A DNA stretch of 62,490 bases. Source: Rhodanobacter lindaniclasticus (GTDB lineage: Bacteria; Pseudomonadota; Gammaproteobacteria; Xanthomonadales; Rhodanobacteraceae). Below the pieces are notes generated by a model, which did not search any database, was not told where the DNA came from, and was given only the letters and a program-made list of their open reading frames with translations. Both the position numbers and the translations under genes were made by a program. This document shows positions 48,294 to 59,430 of this stretch, one piece after another. Each line of letters starts with the position of its first letter. Within the stretch, counting starts at the first letter, position 1. The stretch spans positions 1 to 62,490 of the forward strand of contig NZ_MWIO01000007.1 in the NCBI RefSeq assembly GCF_004799035.1, written 5' to 3'.

Positions 48294-48533
48294 ATGAGCA
48301 CCATCGAAGAACGCGTCAAGAAAATCGTCGTCGAGCAGTTGGGCGTGAAGGAAGATGAAGTCACGGCGAACGCTTCGTTCGTGGATGATCTGGGCGCGGA
48401 CTCGCTGGATACGGTGGAGCTGGTGATGGCGCTCGAGGAAGAGTTCGAGACCGAGATTCCCGACGAAGACGCCGAGAAGATCACCACCGTGCAGCAGGCC
48501 GTCGACTACATCAAGGCCCACTCCAAGGACTGA
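48294..48533 (+). CDS. acpP: Acyl carrier protein
   Basis: A 79-aa acidic four-helix protein carrying growing acyl chains. Phosphopantetheine attaches to Ser37 in [20 protein letters not shown]. The start [12 protein letters not shown] is standard. A ribosome binding site (GAGAGGTATGGGCAAC) lies just upstream. Confidence 0.98.
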   Translation: MSTIEERVKKIVVEQLGVKEDEVTANASFVDDLGADSLDTVELVMALEEEFETEIPDEDAEKITTVQQAVDYIKAHSKD

Positions 48534-48766
48534 TCGGTTCCGGAGGCATGTCCATCCCGCCTGGTGCGCCGCGTGCGAGCCGGCAAGGATGGGCAGCGGT
48601 ATCGAATGCTGCGCCTGAATGGCGCAGTTTTCGTTTCTGAATTTCGCAACGTCCGAACCCGTATGGTGCATGGCGCATCGTCGGGTGCAGCGGACGACGT
48701 ACCCGGAATTTGCCGCACCGGCCATCGGTCGGCGGCGGCTTCCCGGGAATAACGTAAGGAACAGGC

Positions 48767-50001
48767 ATGAGCAAGCGTCGAGTAGTAGTGACCGGCATGG
48801 GCATCATCTCGCCGGTCGGCAACGACATCGCCAGCGCGTGGGATCGGGTGGTCAAGGGCGAGAGCGGCATCGGGCCGGTCGTCCACTTCGACACCTCGGC
48901 CTACTCGACGCGCATCGCAGGTCAGGTCAGCGGTTTCGACCCGGCCGAATGGATGCCGCTCAAGGACGTCAAGAAGATGGACCCGTTCATCCACTACGGC
49001 GTGGCGGCGGGCACCCAGGCGCTGCGCGATTCGGGCCTGGAGATCACCGAGACCAACGCGCCGCGCGTGGGCGTGGCGGTCGGCGCCGGCATCGGCGGCC
49101 TGTACACGATCGAAGCCACCACGCTGGAGCTGGCCGCCAAGGGGCCGCGCCGCGTGTCGCCGTTCTACGTGCCCAGCTCGATCATCAACATGGTCTCGGG
49201 CCAGCTTTCGATCATGTTCGGCCTGAAGGGTCCCAACATTGCCTGCGTCACCGCGTGCACCACCGGCGCGCACAACATCGGCCTGGCCGCACGCATGATC
49301 CAGTACGGTGATGCGGACGCGATGATTGCCGGCGGCGCCGAGTTTGCCACCACCGGTACCGCGATGGCCGGCTTCTGCTCGGCCAAGGCGATGTCCACCC
49401 GCAACGACGAGCCGACCAAGGCCAGCCGACCGTGGGACAAGGACCGCGACGGCTTCGTGCTGTCCGACGGCGCCGGCGTGGTGATGCTGGAGGAGTACGA
49501 GCATGCCAAGGCGCGCGGCGCGCGCATCTATGCCGAGCTGGTCGGCTTCGGCATGAGCGGTGACGCCTACCACATGACCGCGCCCAGCGAAGGCGGCGAA
49601 GGCGCGGCGCGCTGCATCCAGACCGCGTTGAACGACGCCGGCCTCAATCCGTCCGACGTGCAGTACGTCAACGCCCACGGCACCTCCACGCCGCTGGGCG
49701 ACCTCGGCGAGGTGATGGCGGCGAAGAAGGTATTCGGCGATCACGCCTACAAGCTGGCGATGAGTTCGACCAAGTCCACCACCGGCCATCTGCTGGGCGC
49801 GGCGGGCGGCGTCGAGGCGATCTTCAGCGTGCTGGCGCTGCGCGACCAGGTGCTGCCGCCCACGATCAACCTGGACGAACCGGGCGAAGGCTGCGATCTC
49901 GATTTCGTGGCCAACACCGCGCGCGAGGCGAAACTCGAGGTGGTGCTGTCCAACTCGTTCGGTTTCGGCGGCACCAACGGCACCCTGGCGTTCCGTCGCG
50001 T

Positions 50002-50005
<4 letters not shown>
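48767..50005 (+). CDS. fabF: Beta-ketoacyl-ACP synthase II
   Basis: A 412-aa condensing enzyme for chain elongation. Cys of the triad in [19 protein letters not shown], His residues in [15 protein letters not shown] and [33 protein letters not shown] at the end is diagnostic. The 230 bases between acpP and fabF show no gene. The stop overlaps the possible TTG start of pabB. Confidence 0.97.
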
Positions 50006-51362
<1,357 letters not shown>

Positions 51363-51363
<1 letters not shown>

Positions 51364-52184
51364 TGACGGCGCGGCTGCTGGTCGACGGCGTGGCCGCGGA
51401 GCGGGTCAGTGTGCTCGATCGCGGCTTCGGTTACGGCGACGGCCTGTTCGAGAGCATCCGCCTGGTCGGCACGCGCGCGCCGCTGTGGGCGCGGCACATG
51501 CAGCGGCTGACGGCCGGTTGCGAGCGCCTGCTGATTCCCGCACCCGACCCGGACCAGCTCTGGCACGAAACGCAGCAGGTCCGGGCAGACATGGCGCATG
51601 CGGTGGTGCGTATCACCGTGACGCGCGGCATCGGCGAGCGCGGTTATGCGCCGCCGGCAACGCCGCGACCCACCCGCGTGGTGGCCGCGTTCCCGCCGCC
51701 GCCGGTGGGAGAGGCGGCCATCCACGGCGTGCGCATGCGGCTGTGCCGGCTGCGCCTGGCCGAGCAGCCACGGCTGGCCGGCATCAAGCATCTGAATCGG
51801 CTGGAGCAGGTGCTGGCACGCGCCGAGTGGAACGATCCGGCGATCGCCGAGGGCGTGCTCTGCGATGGCCACGGCCATGTGATTTCGGCGACCATGGCCA
51901 ACCTGTTCGCGGTGATCGACGGCGAGTTGCTGACGCCGGCGGTGGATCGCTGCGGCATCGCCGGGGTCGCGCGGGCCGAGGTGCTGGAAGCGACGTCGGT
52001 ACGCGTGGCCGAGATCCCTCTGGATACGCTCGCCGGGGCCAGCGAGCTGTTCCTGAGTTCGAGCGTGCGCGGCATCGTGCCGGTACAGTCGCTGGAGCGG
52101 TGGACCTGGGCACCCGGCGCGGTGGCGCGCCGGCTGCAGCAGCATTGGCGCGATCTGGGATTTTCGATGGAGCAGGGCGGATGA
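51363..52184 (+). CDS. pabC: Aminodeoxychorismate lyase
   Basis: A 273-aa fold-type IV pyridoxal-phosphate enzyme releasing pyruvate from aminodeoxychorismate to give 4-aminobenzoate. VLDRGFGYGDGLFESIRL is the N-terminal family motif; the cofactor lysine is in LAGIKHLNRLEQVLARAE; ATMANLFAVIDGELLTPAVD and ELFLSSSVRGIVPV follow. It starts directly at the pabB stop and overlaps mltG (ATGA). A branched-chain aminotransferase relative is less likely given the neighbours. Confidence 0.93.
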
Positions 52185-53218
52185 GTTTTCGATCGATGCG
52201 CGGGAGAGCGTGGCTGCGCGGCTTGCTGCTGGTGGTGGTGCTGGCGCTTGCGGCAGCGCTGGCGGTGGGCTGGAACGACTATCAGCGTTTCAGCACGGGC
52301 GCGTTGAAGGTGTCGCCGCAACAGCAAAGCATCGATGTCGGCCGCGGCACCAGCTTCAAGGGCATCGTCGCCGAGTTGCGGCGACAGGGCCTGACCACGG
52401 CCAGTCCGTGGTACTGGCGACTGCTGGCCGAGCAGATGCACGTGGCCGGCAAGCTGCACGCGGGGGAATACGCACTCGCCCCCGGCATCACGCCGCGCCA
52501 GTTGCTGGCCGACATGGCGGCCGGCAGGGTCCTGCAGCGCAATTTCACCATCGTCGACGGCTGGACGTTCGCCGAGCTGCGTCACGCGCTGACGCAGGCC
52601 GACGTGCTGCAGCACGACACCAGCGGCCTCCACGACGCGTCAATCATGCAGCGCATCGGCGCCGGTGGCGAGGCACCGGAAGGACGTTTCCTGCCCGAGA
52701 CCTATGCCTACGTGAAGGGCGACAGCGAGCTGGACATCCTGCGTCGCGCCCATGCGGCGATGGAGCGCACGCTGGCGGCACTGTGGCCCGGGCGCGCGCC
52801 GGACCTGCCGCTGGCCGACCCGTATCAGGCGCTGATCCTGGCCTCGATCGTGGAGAAGGAAACCGGGCGTGCCGACGAGCGTGCGAAAATTGCCGGGGTG
52901 TTCGTCCGGCGCCTGGAAAACCACATGCTGCTGCAGACCGACCCCAGCGTGATCTACGGCATGGGCGCGCGTTACGACGGCAATATCCGCAGGAGCGATC
53001 TGACCGCGGACACGCCCTACAACACCTACACCCGGCCCGGCCTGCCGCCCACGCCGATCGCCTTGCCGGGCAAGCCGGCGATCGAGGCCGCCTTGCATCC
53101 CGCCGTGGGCGACGCGCTGTATTTCGTTGCGCGAGGCGACGGCAGCCACGTGTTCTCCAGCACCCTGGCCGAACACAATCGCAACGTCGATTGTTACCAG
53201 CGGAAGCGTTGCCGATGA
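52181..53218 (+). CDS. mltG: Endolytic murein transglycosylase
   Basis: A 345-aa inner-membrane enzyme that cuts nascent peptidoglycan strands and sets glycan length. One membrane anchor (LLLVVVLALAAALAVGW, residues about 15-31), a LysM-like region, then the YceG catalytic domain: GRFLPETYAYVKGD, ILASIVEKETGRADERAKIA with the catalytic Glu, and QTDPSVIYGMGARYDGNIRR, SDLTADTPYNTYTRPGLPPT. Overlaps pabC and tmk by four bases each. Confidence 0.95.
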   Translation: MSFRSMRGRAWLRGLLLVVVLALAAALAVGWNDYQRFSTGALKVSPQQQSIDVGRGTSFKGIVAELRRQGLTTASPWYWRLLAEQMHVAGKLHAGEYALAPGITPRQLLADMAAGRVLQRNFTIVDGWTFAELRHALTQADVLQHDTSGLHDASIMQRIGAGGEAPEGRFLPETYAYVKGDSELDILRRAHAAMERTLAALWPGRAPDLPLADPYQALILASIVEKETGRADERAKIAGVFVRRLENHMLLQTDPSVIYGMGARYDGNIRRSDLTADTPYNTYTRPGLPPTPIALPGKPAIEAALHPAVGDALYFVARGDGSHVFSSTLAEHNRNVDCYQRKRCR

Positions 53219-53856
53219 ATCCCGCGCGCGGCAGGTTCATCAGCCTCGAAGGCGGCGAGGGCGCCGGCAAGAGCACCTTGCTGGCCGGCGTGCTGGACTG
53301 CCTGCGCCAGCGCGGCTTGTCGGTGGTGCAGGCGCGCGAGCCGGGCGGCACGCCGGTGGGCGAGGCGGTGCGTGCGATCGTGCTGGACCCGGCGCTGGCC
53401 GGGCTGGCGGCGGAAACCGAATTGCTGTTGATGTTCGCCTCCCGCGCGCAGCTGGTGCGCGAGGTGATCGAGCCCGCGCTGGCCGCGGGGCAGTGGGTGG
53501 TGTGCGACCGCTTTGCCGATGCGAGTTACGCCTACCAGGGCGGCGGGCGCGGCCAGCCCGTCGCGCGCATCGAGGAACTGGAGCGCTGGGCCTGCGACGG
53601 CGTGAAGCCCGATCTCACCCTGCTGCTCGACCTGCCGGTTGCGGCCGGGCGGGCGCGTGCTGCCGGTCGCGGCGAGGCCGACCGCATCGAGTCCGAGGCG
53701 GATGCGTTCTTCGAGCGGGTTCGCGCCAGCTACCGCGCCCGCGCCGCGCAGGAACCGGGCCGCTTCCGCGTCATCGATGCCAGCCAGGCTCCCGAACAGG
53801 TGCTGCAGGCGGCCACGCGTGCCTTGATCGAATGGCTGGAGAGGTCGGCCCGATGA
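53215..53856 (+). CDS. tmk: Thymidylate kinase
   Basis: A 213-aa kinase making dTDP from dTMP. P-loop SLEGGEGAGKSTLLAGVLD, DR motif VVCDRFADASYAYQGGGRG, and the lid AAGRGEADRIESEADAFFER. Size and motifs are standard. Coupled to mltG and holB by four-base overlaps. Confidence 0.96.
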   Translation: MNPARGRFISLEGGEGAGKSTLLAGVLDCLRQRGLSVVQAREPGGTPVGEAVRAIVLDPALAGLAAETELLLMFASRAQLVREVIEPALAAGQWVVCDRFADASYAYQGGGRGQPVARIEELERWACDGVKPDLTLLLDLPVAAGRARAAGRGEADRIESEADAFFERVRASYRARAAQEPGRFRVIDASQAPEQVLQAATRALIEWLERSAR

Positions 53857-54788
53857 GCGCCATGCCATGGCATGAAGAACATTGGTCGCGGCTGCAGGCC
53901 CGTCGCGAGCGCGGCGCGCTGGCGCATGCCCTGCTGCTGTGCGGCGCCCCCGGCCTGGGCAAGCGTCAGTTCGCGCAACGCTTCGTGCGCGGCCTGCTGT
54001 GCACCGAGCCGGTGCGCGGCGAGGCCTGCGGGCATTGCCGGGGTTGCCAGCTGACCGCGGCCGGCTCGCATCCGGATCGGGTGGAGCTGACCTTCGGCTT
54101 GCGCCGGGATGGCACGCCGCGGACGGAAATCGTGGTCGACCAGATCCGCGAGCTGTCCGCCCGCCTGGCCCTGCGCAGCCAGCTCGGCGGCTGGCAGGTG
54201 GTCACCATCGATCCCGCCGACGCGATGAATGCCGCCGCGGCCAATGCCTTGCTGAAGACGCTGGAGGAGCCGGCGGCGCAAACCATGCTGATCCTGCTGG
54301 CCGATGCGCCGTGGCGGCTGCCGGCGACGATCCGCAGCCGTTGCCAGCGGATCGAGTTCCACCTGCCCGAACCGGCTCTGGCGCTGGCGTGGTTGCAGCG
54401 CGAAGGCGTTGCCGATGGCCGGGCCGCGTTGACCGCGTCCGGCGGCAACCCCGGACTGGCCATGCAGTGGGCGCGGCAGGGGGCGCTGGAACAGCGCACG
54501 GAAGTCCGCCGCGATCTGGCGGCACTGGCCGGTGGGCGCGGTCAGGCAACCGAGGTGGCCAAGCGCTGGCTGGACGACGAACCGGCGCAGCGGCTGTGGT
54601 TTGCCGCGCAGGCGGCCGCCGACGAGTTGCGTGCCCGCTCGCTGGGTGACCGCCCGCCGCTGGGCAGCGCGCTGGATGCGACCGCGCTGGGCGACTGGCA
54701 TGACGCCAGCAACCGCACACGGGACGGCCTGCGCGGTCCGCTGCGGCCGGATCTGCTGCTGCTGGAGCTGTTGTCGCGATGGCGCTGA
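53853..54788 (+). CDS. holB: DNA polymerase III subunit delta'
   Basis: A 311-aa clamp-loader subunit. LAHALLLCGAPGLGKRQFAQ replaces the Walker A of DnaX, and four cysteines (CTEP ... CGHCRGCQL) form the zinc site. [20 protein letters not shown] and RLPATIRSRCQRIEFHLPEP are the conserved SRC and sensor region. The start MSAMPWHEEHW was chosen over a longer frame antisense-like in tmk. The last ten bases overlap the next gene. Confidence 0.93.
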   Translation: MSAMPWHEEHWSRLQARRERGALAHALLLCGAPGLGKRQFAQRFVRGLLCTEPVRGEACGHCRGCQLTAAGSHPDRVELTFGLRRDGTPRTEIVVDQIRELSARLALRSQLGGWQVVTIDPADAMNAAAANALLKTLEEPAAQTMLILLADAPWRLPATIRSRCQRIEFHLPEPALALAWLQREGVADGRAALTASGGNPGLAMQWARQGALEQRTEVRRDLAALAGGRGQATEVAKRWLDDEPAQRLWFAAQAAADELRARSLGDRPPLGSALDATALGDWHDASNRTRDGLRGPLRPDLLLLELLSRWR

Positions 54789-55783
54789 TGACCGGCGCGC
54801 CGGTCGACGGCTGGCCGGAATTTACCGCGCGCACCCGCTTGCTGGTGGTGGCGCCCCATCCGGATGACGAAACCCTGGCCACCGGCCTGCTGCTGCAGCA
54901 GGTACTGGCGGCCGGGGGCGAGGTGCGCATCCTGCTGCTCACCGCCGGCGGCAACAACCCGTGGCCGCAGCGGGTGCTGGAGCGCCGCTGGCGCATCGGC
55001 GCGGAGGATCGGCGCCGTTGGGCGCGGCGCCGCGCGGCGGAGCTGCAGCAGGCGCTGGCCACCCTCGGCATCGCGCCGAATGCCCTGCAAACGCTGGATT
55101 GGCCCGACCTCGGCGTCACCGAGCTGTTGTTGCGAGACACCGGCTTGGCGGTCGACGCCGTTCGCGACGCGATCGACCGCTTCAGCCCCGACCTGCTCGC
55201 GGTGCCCTCGCTGCACGATCGCCACCCCGACCACAGTGCGGCGCACGTGCTGGTCCGGCTGGCGCTGGTCGGCCACGCGGCCCCGCCGGAACTGCTTGCC
55301 TACCTGGTGCACGGTCACGCGGCGGATCGCCGTTCCCGACCCATTTCCCCCACGCCAGCCCAACTCGCCGGCAAACGGGCGGCATTGCAGGCACATCGCA
55401 GTCAGCTGGCGCTGAGCGGCCGGCGCCTGCGCCGGCTGGCGGAGCGCGAGGAGACCTTCCTCGAGCCGGACGACCCTTCGCCCTCGGTGCCGACCGCCTT
55501 GCCGTGGCGTCCGCCGCGCTGGCTGGGTCCGTGGCTGCGACTGGACGTGGTGAGTCCGGCGGCGACGCAGCGCTGGACCTGGCGACGGGCACCGCTGCGG
55601 CGTGGCGCGGATGGTGCGCTGCACATGCCGCTCCCCGCGGCTGGGCGCGCCCAGCCGTGCTTCGTCCGGTTGTGGCTGGATCTGCGCACACCGTGGATCT
55701 TCGATCACTGGGGATGGTGCCGGATGGACGTGGCAGAGCCGGCGTCCTTCCCCGGTGTTGCACCCCAGGATCGACCCGGCTAG
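54779..55783 (+). CDS. PIG-L/LmbE-family deacetylase
   Basis: A 334-aa zinc-dependent deacetylase of the PIG-L superfamily, which removes acetyl groups from N-acetylated sugars or amines. LLVVAPHPDDETLATGLLLQ holds the first metal motif and PSLHDRHPDHSAAHVL the second. The C-terminal 110 residues are Arg/Trp-rich (LPWRPPRWLGPWLRLDVV) with no clear family. Substrate unknown. It overlaps holB by ten bases; an alternative start is Met4 at 54788. This gene and the next stand where most relatives have pilZ directly after holB. Confidence 0.85.
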   Translation: MALMTGAPVDGWPEFTARTRLLVVAPHPDDETLATGLLLQQVLAAGGEVRILLLTAGGNNPWPQRVLERRWRIGAEDRRRWARRRAAELQQALATLGIAPNALQTLDWPDLGVTELLLRDTGLAVDAVRDAIDRFSPDLLAVPSLHDRHPDHSAAHVLVRLALVGHAAPPELLAYLVHGHAADRRSRPISPTPAQLAGKRAALQAHRSQLALSGRRLRRLAEREETFLEPDDPSPSVPTALPWRPPRWLGPWLRLDVVSPAATQRWTWRRAPLRRGADGALHMPLPAAGRAQPCFVRLWLDLRTPWIFDHWGWCRMDVAEPASFPGVAPQDRPG

Positions 55784-55872
55784 GTTGCCCTTGGGAGGCC
55801 TGCACGGGCAGGCCCGGAGCCAGGCGCCTCGGGGCGCGGCGGGACGGGAACACACTCGGGGAAGCGGACGCG

Positions 55873-58725
55873 ATGCGGGTCAACACGGAGGCCACGGCTG
55901 CATCCAGCGAGAGCTACTACGCGGCGCTGTCCGAGATCGGCCAGCTGCTGGTTCGCGCGGTGGAACCCCCGGAACTCTACGACGCCATCATCGAGGTGCT
56001 GCAGCGGCGTCTGGGCGCGATGCTGGTGATGATCGGCGAAGCCGACCACGCGGCCGGCTGGTTCCAGCGACTGGCGCCGGTGACGGTGGCTGCGGACATG
56101 CAGGACATCTACCCCGAGCAGACTCCACTGTCGCTGGTACGGCCCTCGTTCTGGCGCGGCGTGCCGCAAATCGAGCCCGACCTGCGCCACGTGCCGGGCC
56201 TTGAGCGATTGCGCGCAGCCTACGAGCGCCATGACGTGGTCGCCGCGATGGCGATCCCGGTGATGGTGTTCGGCGAAGTGCGCGCCGGGCTGGTGATCCG
56301 CGCGTCCGACCCCGCGTATTTTTCGACGCGCTTGACCGAATTGCTGCAGCAGGCCGCCGCCAGCATCGGCTTGGGCCTGGAGGCGCAATCGCAACGCCAT
56401 CTGTTGCAGCGCTCGGTGCAGCAGGAGGCCCGTCAGCGGCGCGCCTTGCGCCTGCTCAGCGAGATGATCAAGGTGGTCACCCGCAGCCCCGACGAAACCG
56501 TGCTGCTGACCGACAGCAGCGACGTGGCCTGCCGCGTGGGCGGTTACCGGTTCGCGTGGATTGGCCTGCTTGCCGAGGATGCAGCCACCACCTTGCGCCT
56601 GCACGCGCAGTCCGGCCTGGGCGGTGCGGCGGTACCCGGGGACTGCGTGGCCCTCGACGATCCACGGCATGCCGGTGATGCCGCGATCGGCACCTTGCGC
56701 GGCGGTGAACCCTGCGTTCGCCAGTACGCCACGGGCATGGCGCCGGAATGGCCGCTGCAGGGTCCGTCGGAGGTCGGCGCGGTGCTGGCTTTGCCGCTGC
56801 GCGTGGAGGACGCGGTGGTGGGCGTGTTCGTGATCGGCGCCAGTCAGGTCGATGCGTTCACGCCGGTGGAGACGCAGGTATTCATGGAGATGGCGGTCGA
56901 GCTTGGCCTGGGCATGCAGATGCAGCGGGCCCAGGCGGCGCGCCTGCTTGCCGAACGCGACCTGCGCTTCAACCTGCAGCATGTGCGCACCATCCTTTCC
57001 AACCAGCATTCCGGCGTGCTGGTGATGGGCGAGAACGGCCAGGTGAAATTCGCCAACGAGGCGTTCTGCACCCTGTTCGGCCTGACCGAGTCGCCGGCCG
57101 AACTGGAGGGCCTGCCATCCGCTGCACTGTACGAGCGCATCGGCCCGGTCTACCGGGAGCCGGAACGCGAACTCGCCCGCATCGCCGCCATCGTGGCGCA
57201 CAACGAGGAATTGCGCGGGGAGGAGGTGCAACTGGCCGACGGGCGCGTACTGCTGCGCGACTTCATGCCGATCCGCATCGACGGCGTGGCGCAGGGGCGT
57301 ATCTGGCAACAGCACGACATCACCGAACGGAAGCTGCATGAGGCACGCGTCGAACGCCTGGCGTTCTACGACGTGGTCACCGGCCTGCCCAACCGGCGAC
57401 TGCTGTTCGAGCTGCTGGAACAGGCGCGCTTGCAGGCCGCTGCCGACGATTCGTTGCTCGCGGTGGGCATCCTGGACCTGGACCGGTTCAAGAGCATCAA
57501 CGACACCGCCGGCCACAGCGGGGGCGACCGCGTGCTGGCGGAAGCCTCTTCGCGCATCCGCGGCATGCTGCGCGACACCGACGTGCTGGCCCGCTTGGGC
57601 GGCGACGAATTCGCGCTGCTGATTCCCGGCCTGGACAGCCGCGAGCAGCTGGACGTGATCAGCCGCTGCATCCTGCAGGCGCTGCGGGTGCCGTTCAACC
57701 TGGACGAGGAGCAGTTGTTCCTGTCGGCAAGCATCGGCTGGACCCTGTTTCCGATCGACGGCTCCAACGCCGAGGGGCTGGTCCGCCACGCCGACATGGC
57801 GATGTACGAGGCGAAGGAGGCGGGCAAGGATCGCGGCTCGCTGTACGCGCCGGCGATGGAGCTGGAGCAGGTGCGCCTGCAGGCCATGCGCGAACGGATC
57901 GCCCAGGCCCTGCAGCACTCGCGACTGCTGCTGCTGTTCCAGCCGATCGTCTACATCGACGGCCTGCCCGGGCTCAACGGCGTGGCCGGGATGGAGGCCC
58001 TGCTGCGGCTCAACGATCGGGAGCAGGAGCTGATCGTCCCGGCCAACTTCATGCACGTGCTGGACGACCCGCAGCTGGCGCGGCCGATCGGGCGCTACGT
58101 GCTGGACGAAGCGCTGCGCTGCTGCCAGGCCTGGCTGCGCGCCGGCGTGCCGATCCCGGTCTCGGTCAACATCAGTACCCGGCACCTGCTGCACCCGGCG
58201 TTCTTCGCCGACATCGATGCCGTGCTGGATGCCTATCCGGACGTGATGGACGTCGGTTTCGGCATCGAGATCACCGAGACCGGGCCAAGCATGGACCACG
58301 CGCGCGCCAAGGTGGTCATCGAGGAATGCCGGCGGCGCGGCATCCGCGTGGGGCTGGACGACTTCGGCACGGGCTCGGCGTCGCTGAGCCACATCCAGCA
58401 GCTCGACATCGAGCACATCAAGCTCGACCAGAGTTTCGTGCGCGACATCCTGCATGACGACCGCAACATGGCCATCGCCGCCGGCGTGATCACCACCGCG
58501 CGCATGCTGGCCAAGGCGGTGATCGCCGAAGGCGTGGAGACGCCGGTGCAGGGCGACCTGCTTGCCTCGCTGGGATGCCACCAGTTGCAGGGCTTCTCGA
58601 TCTCGCGGCCGATGGCCGCCGCTGCCGTGCCGGCGTGGGTGGCCGGCTGGGTGCCGCCGGCCACCTGGGGCAACCTGGTCAACGAGCGGCAGTCGCTGCT
58701 CGCCGGTGAAACGGCCGGGCCGTGA
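55873..58725 (+). CDS. GAF-GAF-PAS-GGDEF-EAL cyclic-di-GMP protein
   Basis: A 950-aa soluble signalling protein. Two GAF-like domains (about 20-180 and 190-350), one PAS (about 365-480, HSGVLVMGENGQVKFANEAF), then a diguanylate cyclase domain with an intact RLGGDEFALLIPG (about residue 576) and an inhibitory-site RDTD five residues before it, then a phosphodiesterase domain with GMEALLRL, SVNISTRHLLHP, GIEITETGPSM, VGLDDFGTGSASLSHIQQLD, IKLDQSFVRDI and IAEGVETPVQGD. All catalytic residues I can check in both domains are present, so it may make or break cyclic-di-GMP depending on signal. No membrane segment. The start MRVNTEATAASSE follows a GGAAGCGGACGCG context. A PilZ gene follows 83 bases on. 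Confidence 0.92.
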   Translation: MRVNTEATAASSESYYAALSEIGQLLVRAVEPPELYDAIIEVLQRRLGAMLVMIGEADHAAGWFQRLAPVTVAADMQDIYPEQTPLSLVRPSFWRGVPQIEPDLRHVPGLERLRAAYERHDVVAAMAIPVMVFGEVRAGLVIRASDPAYFSTRLTELLQQAAASIGLGLEAQSQRHLLQRSVQQEARQRRALRLLSEMIKVVTRSPDETVLLTDSSDVACRVGGYRFAWIGLLAEDAATTLRLHAQSGLGGAAVPGDCVALDDPRHAGDAAIGTLRGGEPCVRQYATGMAPEWPLQGPSEVGAVLALPLRVEDAVVGVFVIGASQVDAFTPVETQVFMEMAVELGLGMQMQRAQAARLLAERDLRFNLQHVRTILSNQHSGVLVMGENGQVKFANEAFCTLFGLTESPAELEGLPSAALYERIGPVYREPERELARIAAIVAHNEELRGEEVQLADGRVLLRDFMPIRIDGVAQGRIWQQHDITERKLHEARVERLAFYDVVTGLPNRRLLFELLEQARLQAAADDSLLAVGILDLDRFKSINDTAGHSGGDRVLAEASSRIRGMLRDTDVLARLGGDEFALLIPGLDSREQLDVISRCILQALRVPFNLDEEQLFLSASIGWTLFPIDGSNAEGLVRHADMAMYEAKEAGKDRGSLYAPAMELEQVRLQAMRERIAQALQHSRLLLLFQPIVYIDGLPGLNGVAGMEALLRLNDREQELIVPANFMHVLDDPQLARPIGRYVLDEALRCCQAWLRAGVPIPVSVNISTRHLLHPAFFADIDAVLDAYPDVMDVGFGIEITETGPSMDHARAKVVIEECRRRGIRVGLDDFGTGSASLSHIQQLDIEHIKLDQSFVRDILHDDRNMAIAAGVITTARMLAKAVIAEGVETPVQGDLLASLGCHQLQGFSISRPMAAAAVPAWVAGWVPPATWGNLVNERQSLLAGETAGP

Positions 58726-58808
58726 CGCGCGGCAGTGCCTGACGCGCGGCGCCGACCTGCTAAGATCGACGCCGTTGACCGGGGTGCAGGCCCGGCGGGG
58801 AGCGTGGC

Positions 58809-59162
58809 ATGAAACCGATGGCTGGCCGGCAAGGCATCATCTCGCTGAAGATCAAGGACGCGGCGTCGCTGTACAACGCGTACATGCCGTTCCTCAAGCA
58901 CGGCGGCCTGTTCGCGCCGACGGCGCAGTCGTATGCCCTGGGCGACGAGGTGGTGCTGCTGGTGACCCTGGCCGACGAGACCGAACGCCTGTCGGTGGTG
59001 GGCAAGGTGGTGTGGATCAGTCCGGTCGGCGCGCAGGGCAATCGCACCGCCGGCATCGGCATCCATTTCAACGAATCCAGCGACGCCGAGGCTGCCCGCA
59101 GCCGCATCGAGAACATCCTCGCCGGCACGCTCAATTCCGAGCGCCCCACGCAGACCATGTGA
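58809..59162 (+). CDS. pilZ: PilZ-domain type IV pilus protein
   Basis: A 117-aa protein in the position of pilZ after holB. ISLKIKDAASLYNAYMPFLK and GGLFAPTAQSYALGDEVVLL, then VVGKVVWISPVGAQGNRTAG and IGIHFNE match the PA2960/XAC1133 type. It lacks both the RxxxR box and the D/NxSxxG motif, so it should not bind cyclic-di-GMP by itself; relatives act through the pilus ATPase PilB and a GGDEF-EAL partner (FimX). The upstream GGDEF-EAL gene could be such a partner. Confidence 0.9.
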   Translation: MKPMAGRQGIISLKIKDAASLYNAYMPFLKHGGLFAPTAQSYALGDEVVLLVTLADETERLSVVGKVVWISPVGAQGNRTAGIGIHFNESSDAEAARSRIENILAGTLNSERPTQTM

Positions 59163-59171
59163 CCTCGCCGG

Positions 59172-59192
59172 CCACCCGCGTTGCGCGGGTGG
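59172..59192 (+). terminator. Weak terminator-like hairpin after pilZ
   Basis: CCACCCGCG and CGCGGGTGG pair around a three-base loop, ten bases after the pilZ stop codon. Only a poor T stretch follows (GCGTTAGTT). Confidence 0.5.
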
Positions 59193-59224
59193 GCGTTAGT
59201 TCGCAAAGCAGCAGCCGTCAAGGC

Positions 59225-59252
59225 TTGTTGTACCCAATCGCACTGATACAAT
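59225..59252 (+). promoter_or_regulatory. Probable nuo operon promoter (extended -10)
   Basis: TTGTTG (59225-59230), 16 bases, then TACAAT (59247-59252), with TG one base before the -10 (extended -10). Transcription would begin near 59259, about 170 bases before the nuoA start, right at an inverted repeat TTCGCAAA / TTTGCGAA (59260-59280). Confidence 0.6.
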
Positions 59253-59430
59253 GCATGGATTCGCAAACACGTTTTGCGAAACATCGGGCGCCGGTGGCTT
59301 CGATCCGCTGGCGTAGTCGGGGGCCCAGGCCACGCCGATTCACCGAACTGGAGTCGTCGGACCGTGAGCGCTTGATCCAAGTTCCCATCGGTCACTGATG
59401 CGCCTGAGCGGCGCGGAGGTAGGTTGCATC

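Noticed and set aside
54961..55872. N-terminal extension of the GGDEF-EAL protein to 54961
   Set aside because: The extra 304 codons run over the PIG-L gene in another frame and have Arg/Ala/Gly-rich shadow composition.
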